DNA of 19,007 nucleotides, from the NCBI GenBank assembly GCA_034409055.1, contig DAOUMU010000192.1:1-19007 (forward strand). Reading direction: 5' to 3'. The stretch's first letter is position 1; each line of letters starts with the position of its first letter. The notes beneath the pieces are model-generated. The model had not been told where the DNA came from. It ran no database searches and was given only the letters and a program-made list of their open reading frames with translations. A program made the position numbers and the translations under genes. This DNA comes from DAOUMU01 sp034409055. Lineage in GTDB: Bacteria; Chloroflexota; Anaerolineae; 4572-78; J111. Positions 15,416 to 19,007 of the stretch are shown piece after piece.

Positions 15416-16414
15416 TTACAAATATCCCTCGGCTCGCAGCCAGGCCTCGGTTAGCTTCATGCCCTGGGCAAAATCGATCTTGGGTTCCCAGCCCAACAGG
15501 TGACGAGCCTTTTGGTTACTAAAACTATTGTTACTCCGTAGGGCCTTGATAACTGCCCGGTTGAGGCCGGTCTTTTTACCCTGCATAGCTGCTTTTATCT
15601 CATGATAATAGCCTATCAACCAGGCCAGAGCAAAAGGCACCGACGGAAACGAGTTGACATTTAGCATACGGCCATAAGCGCCCCAGAAGTCTCGCCAGGG
15701 CACAGGATCACCATCCGTAAAGTTGATGGCCTCACCGATGGCCGCTTCAGCTTTGGCACACAAAATCAGGCCGTCTACCAGGTTGTCGATATAGATAGGT
15801 TTACACAAATAGTGCCCCTCGTCAACCAACACCATCTTACCCGCTTTAATCAGTTCAATCGGGCGAATGGTGAATTGCCGGGAGCGAGGACCATACACCT
15901 GGGAAGCACGCGCCGCCACCACGGGCAACCCTGTCTCTCGATAAGCTCGAAAAACAATTTCCTCAGCCGCCACTTTTGAGTCGCCGTAGAGATTGCCTCG
16001 CATACGGGTGGGCGTGCTCTCATCGATATTGGGCTGTTGCAGTGAGCCATAAACGGCACAAGTGCTAAGATGAATAAATCGCTCAACACCACTGGCTACT
16101 GCCGCCTCGACCATGTTTTGAGTGCCGGTCACGTTGACAGCCCACACCTCTGCTTTCGTTCCTCCTTCGCTCACCCAGCCTGCAGCGTGAAAAACAAGCT
16201 GGCAGCCAGCCATAGCTACTGGCAGCGAGACAGGGTCGGTAATGTCACCTGGCACAATTTCAACACCCAAATCAGCCAGCCATTGCCCTTTTTCCGGGGT
16301 ACGGGCCAGGGCCCGCACCCCTACCCCTTCTTCTGTGACTAACCGTTCGGCCAACCGACCGCCGATAAAACCCGTCGCTCCGGTAACCAGAGCTTTTTTT
16401 CCTTTTAATTCCAT
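15416..16414 (-). CDS. NAD-dependent epimerase/dehydratase (extended SDR)
   Basis: 332 residues from ATG at 16414 (MELKGKKALVTGATGFIGG). Extending to the TTG at 16504 would add 30 unrelated residues and put the start inside a palindrome, so it is not preferred. The Rossmann motif TGATGFIG is at 11-18, the serine/threonine region HLSTCAVYG at 115-123 and the catalytic pair Y143 and K147 in YGDSK. VYGPRSRQF, HYLCKPIYIDNLVDG and the C-terminal LGWEPKIDFAQGM are typical of the extended SDR/3-beta-HSD-like family. The substrate may be a nucleotide sugar, a flavonoid-like or a sterol-like alcohol. It is the first gene of the minus-strand group. Confidence 0.87.
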   Translation of the reverse strand: MELKGKKALVTGATGFIGGRLAERLVTEEGVGVRALARTPEKGQWLADLGVEIVPGDITDPVSLPVAMAGCQLVFHAAGWVSEGGTKAEVWAVNVTGTQNMVEAAVASGVERFIHLSTCAVYGSLQQPNIDESTPTRMRGNLYGDSKVAAEEIVFRAYRETGLPVVAARASQVYGPRSRQFTIRPIELIKAGKMVLVDEGHYLCKPIYIDNLVDGLILCAKAEAAIGEAINFTDGDPVPWRDFWGAYGRMLNVNSFPSVPFALAWLIGYYHEIKAAMQGKKTGLNRAVIKALRSNNSFSNQKARHLLGWEPKIDFAQGMKLTEAWLRAEGYL

Positions 16415-16498
16415 ACCAGGCACCTGGCCGGCGTCAGAAGTAAGGCTATGGTCATCGTTTGGGCCAGGGAAGTATAAAATGTAGGGCAAGTTGCCAGG

Positions 16499-16519
16499 GC
16501 GCAATTTAGTAAATTGCGC
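16499..16519. repeat. 21-bp near-perfect palindrome upstream of the epimerase gene
   Basis: GCGCAATTTA at 16499-16508, one central G, then TAAATTGCGC at 16510-16519. It lies 85 bp before the epimerase ATG (- strand). It could be a protein-binding operator or a copy of a dispersed palindrome. Confidence 0.6.
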
Positions 16520-16745
16520 TACAAGTGGCCGAAACGATGATCAAGGCCAGAACCACGAATGAAAAATCTAGCCCAAATAGGTCGTTACTATTTTTATACC
16601 GAGTGTACTGACTACTGGCGTAGGGCTACGGCAACGCCATCCCGAACAGGGTAGATGGTGGTCGTGAAATCCGGGTGGGCAAAGAGACGTTGGGTAAATT
16701 CGATGACGCTCTGAGTAGCCGCGTCTTTTTCCCTCTTCAAGGAAC

Positions 16746-16755
16746 GGCCATGCCA
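16746..16755. repeat. Target-site duplication, left copy
   Basis: GGCCATGCCA, identical to 16899-16908, directly flanking the 143-bp element. Confidence 0.85.
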
Positions 16756-16898
16756 CAAGGCTGTTCAGTTCTACGGTTATGTCATTGCGAGCCGTCCCGG
16801 ACGGCGAAGCAATCCCCACGTTGCGGGCAGGAGATTGCTTCGTCCACTTCGCTTCCTCGCAATGACACGCGCAGAATCTTTAGAACTGAACAGCCCTG
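16756..16898. mobile_element. 143-bp MITE-like element
   Basis: Terminal inverted repeats of 18 bp with one mismatch: CAAGGCTGTTCAGTTCTA at 16756-16773 and TAGAACTGAACAGCCCTG at 16881-16898. A perfect 10-bp direct repeat flanks it. Inside are nested palindromes: GTCATTGCGA (16781-16790) with TCGCAATGAC (16857-16866), CCGTCC (16792-16797) with GGACGG (16799-16804), and CGAAGCAATC (16805-16814) with GATTGCTTCG (16833-16842). The interior resembles the very widespread TCATTGCGAG repeat found in many bacterial phyla. It has no gene of its own, so it would be mobilised in trans by an unseen transposase. Confidence 0.85.
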
Positions 16899-16908
16899 GG
16901 CCATGCCA
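16899..16908. repeat. Target-site duplication, right copy
   Basis: GGCCATGCCA, identical to 16746-16755. Confidence 0.85.
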
Positions 16909-16937
16909 GAAAATATTGTCGGTGATGAACAGTCCCC

Positions 16938-17906
16938 CTATGGCAACAACAGTAGTTTACCGGCCGTTTTACGACCCGCCAATAGGCGATGCGCCTGGGC
17001 TGCTTCGGCCAACGGTAATTGGCGGTCAATACGCACGGTTAACTTGCCAGTCGTAAGCCATTTGAACAGATCACCGGAGCGCCACAGCAAATCATCTCGG
17101 TTGGCAATGTAGTGGAACAGGGTGGGTCGGGTCAGAAACAGAGAACCTTTAGTGTTCAGAATACCGGGATCAAAAGGTGGAACCGGACCACTGGATTGCC
17201 CGAAAAGGACCATGTAACCCCGAGGTCGCAAAACGTTCAAGCTCTTATCAAAGGTGGTTTGGCCGACCGAGTCGTACACCACGTGGACCCCCTGATCGCC
17301 GGTCAGACGTTTTGTTTCCTCTTCGAAATCGGTTTGGGTGTATAGAATAACGTGGTCAGCCCCGGCCTGGCGGGCGAGTTGGGCCTTTTCTTCGGTGGAA
17401 ACGGTGCCGATGACGGTCGCCCCCAACTGTTTGGCGATTTGAACGAGCAGCAAGCCCACCCCCCCTGCTGCGGCATGAATGAGAGTCGTTTCCCCGGCCT
17501 TGAGCGGGTAAGTACTATAAGTCAGGTAATGCGCGGTCATTCCTTGCAGCATCACGGCCGCCGCTGAAGGTAAATCCAACTCAGGGGGCACGGGTACGAG
17601 TTTGGCCACCGGGACGACGGCATACTCGGCATAGGCCCCCAACTGCGAACTATAGGCCACGTAGTCGCCTACCTTTAGCTCTGTTACGGTCGGTCCAACT
17701 GCATCGACCACACCCGCCGCTTCCAACCCCGGCGTGGCCGGTAACGGTAAGGCATAAAGCCCGATGCGGTGGTAAATATCGATGTAGTTGACGCCAGCAG
17801 CTTCAATTTTTACCCGGACTTCTCCTTCGCCCGGCTTAGGGACAGGCACCTCGTCGTAACGTAGTATTTCAGGACCCCCAACTTCGTGAATACGAATGGC
17901 TTTCAT
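16938..17906 (-). CDS. Zinc-independent quinone oxidoreductase (MDR superfamily)
   Basis: 322-residue NADPH-dependent enzyme of the quinone oxidoreductase branch of the medium-chain dehydrogenases, reducing quinones or enones in the cytoplasm. It has AAGVNYIDIYHRIGLY (37-51), the QOR signature around AAGGVG (146-151) in HAAAGGVGLLLVQIAKQLGA for NADPH binding, and the closing GRKTAGKLLLLP. The zinc-ligand cysteines of alcohol dehydrogenases are absent. Length is typical (~325). AGGAGG lies 8 bp before the ATG at 17906. The stop codon coincides with the point where the O-methyltransferase remnant begins. Confidence 0.92.
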   Translation of the reverse strand: MKAIRIHEVGGPEILRYDEVPVPKPGEGEVRVKIEAAGVNYIDIYHRIGLYALPLPATPGLEAAGVVDAVGPTVTELKVGDYVAYSSQLGAYAEYAVVPVAKLVPVPPELDLPSAAAVMLQGMTAHYLTYSTYPLKAGETTLIHAAAGGVGLLLVQIAKQLGATVIGTVSTEEKAQLARQAGADHVILYTQTDFEEETKRLTGDQGVHVVYDSVGQTTFDKSLNVLRPRGYMVLFGQSSGPVPPFDPGILNTKGSLFLTRPTLFHYIANRDDLLWRSGDLFKWLTTGKLTVRIDRQLPLAEAAQAHRLLAGRKTAGKLLLLP

Positions 17907-17953
17907 TGATTTTCCTCCTCTTCCAGGTTTTGGATTTGTTTAAATACTGACCG

Positions 17954-17975
17954 ATCAATATTTGATGATACATCA
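17954..17975. promoter_or_regulatory. Two overlapping dyads, possible operator for the quinone oxidoreductase gene
   Basis: ATCAA-TAT-TTGAT (17954-17966) and TGATG-ATA-CATCA (17963-17975) are two 13-bp dyads sharing four bases, 48-69 bp upstream of the minus-strand ATG. The spacing would suit a repressor site. No -35/-10 pair could be placed with confidence. Confidence 0.3.
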
Positions 17976-18091
17976 CGCCGCAAAGTGTGGCAAACCGGGC
18001 CGGTTTTTTGATAATCCTGCGGGTTCCCCACTAATGTTAAACCCTGCAACTTGCGTCAAAAACAATCGTATTGAGAATAGGGCTCACAGAA

Positions 18092-18166
18092 ATCAGTTAT
18101 CAGTAATCGTGATCAGTAATCAGTTTCACTGTTCACTGTTCACTGATTACTGATCACTGATCACTG
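18092..18166. repeat. Heptamer-rich palindromic repeat (ATCAGT/TTCACTG type)
   Basis: A perfect 16-bp inverted repeat, GTGATCAGTAATCAGT at 18109-18124 with its complement at 18142-18157, encloses three tandem TTCACTG units (18125-18145). More ATCAGT/TGATCAC units lie on both flanks. This composition is typical of dispersed intergenic repeats in several environmental phyla. No spacer structure as in CRISPR arrays. Confidence 0.7.
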
Positions 18167-18210
18167 TCCTATCACGTGGTACTTGACACTATTCTTCGAG
18201 GGAGGTCATC

Positions 18211-18846
18211 ATGTTCAAACGCAAAGTAGAAACCGAACAAAGTGAAGCTTTTACCGAGTTAGAGGCAGCCAGGCAATATACGGCTACAGCGGAGAAAAAT
18301 TCCGTAAGATACCGAGCCTTTTTGGAACATCTGGGCAAGTTAGGGATCAAGGGCCGGTATCTTGAAATTGGCCCGGGTCCCGGTCTGCTGACGGCTACCA
18401 TTGCTCAGGCTCATCCAGAGGTGGAAATCACGGGGGTTGAGCTTTCCTCTGCCATGGTTTCCCTGGCCCGGGATTATGTCAATAGCAAGGGGCTGCAAGA
18501 TCGAATTGAATTCATCGTGGGGGATGCGGCTGATGAGAGCTTGATCAAATCCCTGGGCCGGTTCGACCTGGTTTATTGTACCTACACCTTACACCACTGG
18601 CCAGAGCCGGAAAAGGTCATCAGCAATCTGATGGGGGGCCTGGCCGAGGGGGGCCTGCTTTTCCTGCACGACCTGAGAAGGGTCTGGTGGCTTTATTGGA
18701 TACCCATTCGGAGCGGATTCCTGGATTCGGTCAGGGGCGCCTATCTGGCGCCCGAAGTCGAGGCGATGCTGAAGGGCATGGGGCTTGAGCAGTTCGAGGT
18801 CAGGAATGAAATTCCTTTTTTGCTGTCAGTCTTCGTCAGAAAATGA
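18211..18846 (+). CDS. Class I SAM-dependent methyltransferase
   Basis: 211 residues. Motif I is LEIGPGPG (51-58), the acidic residue that binds the SAM ribose is E77 in VEITGVELSS, and GDAAD with D105 lines the adenine pocket. DLVYCTYTLHHWPEP (119-133) followed by GGLLFLHDLRR is the usual beta-4/beta-5 region of the Methyltransf_11/25 group. No substrate-recognition domain is attached, so the acceptor cannot be predicted. The ATG at 18211 has GGGAGG 5 bp upstream. It stands alone: divergent from the quinone oxidoreductase gene, with a repeat-rich region on each side. Confidence 0.87.
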   Translation: MFKRKVETEQSEAFTELEAARQYTATAEKNSVRYRAFLEHLGKLGIKGRYLEIGPGPGLLTATIAQAHPEVEITGVELSSAMVSLARDYVNSKGLQDRIEFIVGDAADESLIKSLGRFDLVYCTYTLHHWPEPEKVISNLMGGLAEGGLLFLHDLRRVWWLYWIPIRSGFLDSVRGAYLAPEVEAMLKGMGLEQFEVRNEIPFLLSVFVRK

Positions 18847-19007
18847 GAGCCTCGCTGTCTGCGAATGAATTTGCAGCCTGATATGACAAACGTGTTAAAA
18901 ACAGGTTATTTGTGTAGTGGTTCATAAAATGTTGCAGTCGAAAAAAGCCCCCCCGGCCCTCCAAAGGGGGGTGAAAAGCGCCAAAGTTCCCCCCTCTGGG
19001 GGGTTAG
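18847..19007. repeat. Non-coding end with C-run/G-run palindromic repeat, cut by the window edge
   Basis: No gene seen from 18847. From 18948 a run of C (18948-18954) can pair with GGGGGG at 18966-18971, and CCCCCC at 18989-18994 pairs with GGGGGG at 18998-19003 across a TCT loop. The layout resembles dispersed CCCCCC/GGGGGG intergenic repeats. On the plus strand it could also slow transcription after the methyltransferase gene. The right end is not visible. Confidence 0.5.

Larger units (their letters stand above)
16612..16938 (-). pseudogene. Class I O-methyltransferase remnant, 5'-truncated and interrupted by a MITE-like element
   Basis: On the minus strand, 16938-16899 encodes GGLFITDNIFWHG, the GGxxxxDNxxWxG strand and loop of Methyltransf_3/CCoAOMT-type O-methyltransferases. 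After skipping the element and one target duplication, 16755-16612 continues in the same frame as WHGRSLKREKDAATQ, then VIEFTQRLFAHPDF and YPVRDGVAVALRQ, then TAG. The last part matches the usual 'R(f)...lpvgDGl.va.r' end. With the element in place the frame meets TAA at 16777-16779. About two thirds of the expected ~220 residues are missing at the 5' side, where the remnant abuts the stop codon of the quinone oxidoreductase gene. It cannot make a working enzyme. Confidence 0.82.
17907..18210. other. Divergent spacer between quinone oxidoreductase and methyltransferase genes
   Basis: 304 bp without a gene. It holds the possible operator dyads, a GC-rich dyad AAACCGG (17992-17998) / CCGGTTT (18000-18006) followed by T residues, and the heptamer-rich repeat at 18092-18166. 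The ribosome binding site of the plus-strand methyltransferase (GGGAGG at 18200-18205) closes it. Confidence 0.6.

Noticed and set aside
16415..16504. 30-residue N-terminal extension of the epimerase from a TTG start
   Set aside because: The start lies in a palindrome without a ribosome binding site, and the extra residues do not resemble the SDR family.
16568..16819. 83-codon open frame on the minus strand over the 16.6-16.8 kb region
   Set aside because: It begins inside the MITE-like element and runs out of frame with the O-methyltransferase remnant, which explains the region better.
18092..18166. Possible CRISPR-like array from the short repeated units
   Set aside because: Units are 7 bp, directly adjacent and without unique spacers, and no cas gene is present.
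18183..18188. Perfect TTGACA -35 box before the methyltransferase gene
   Set aside because: A -10 box at the right distance would fall on the ATG at 18211, and nothing resembling TATAAT lies there.

Overview
This 19 kb window reads as ordinary chromosomal DNA of a bacterium, most plausibly a member of the Chloroflexota (Anaerolineae-like). That placement is an inference. It rests on moderate GC, a branched-chain amino acid binding protein that carries a LysM-like domain instead of a lipobox, enlarged Liv permeases, and many short palindromic repeats between genes. There is no rRNA, tRNA, CRISPR array, phage gene or transposase gene.

Left part, + strand (289-7476): a complete branched-chain amino acid type ABC importer in the order binding protein, LivH-like permease, LivM-like permease, LivG-like ATPase, LivF-like ATPase, followed 13 bp later by a class I/II aminotransferase. 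The permease and ATPase genes overlap or nearly touch. The binding protein gene is set apart by 277 bp containing a perfect 21-bp inverted repeat followed by a T run, which could let the binding protein be made in excess. A second + strand pair (7617-10118), with its own recognisable sigma-70-type promoter, encodes a thiolase and a type III (CaiB/BaiF) CoA transferase. Together the two units look like uptake, transamination and CoA-dependent breakdown of amino or organic acids; the substrate cannot be read from the sequence. A 14-bp-stem bidirectional terminator (10151-10184) closes this half.

Right part, - strand (10208-16414): seven co-directional genes with gaps of 11-82 bp. In transcription order they are an NAD-dependent epimerase, a MobA/GlmU-like nucleotidyltransferase with a degenerate signature, a PAP2 phosphatase, a Nudix (CoA-pyrophosphatase-like) hydrolase, GalT, an unrecognised single-pass membrane protein with a duplicated small domain, and an aldo/keto reductase. 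The theme is sugar-nucleotide and envelope metabolism plus housekeeping hydrolysis.

Far right (16612-19007): the remnant of an O-methyltransferase gene, cut away at its 5' side at the stop codon of a quinone oxidoreductase gene and interrupted by a 143-bp MITE-like element. The element has 18-bp terminal inverted repeats and a perfect 10-bp target duplication, and removing it in silico restores the reading frame exactly. It is followed by the intact quinone oxidoreductase (-), a 304-bp divergent spacer holding a heptamer-rich palindromic repeat, a SAM-dependent methyltransferase (+), and a C-run/G-run palindromic repeat cut by the window end.

No obvious new multi-gene system (defence, secretion, biosynthetic) is present. 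The strongest unusual signals are the MITE in the pseudogene, the LysM-binding-protein fusion with matching permease enlargements, and the duplicated-domain membrane protein.
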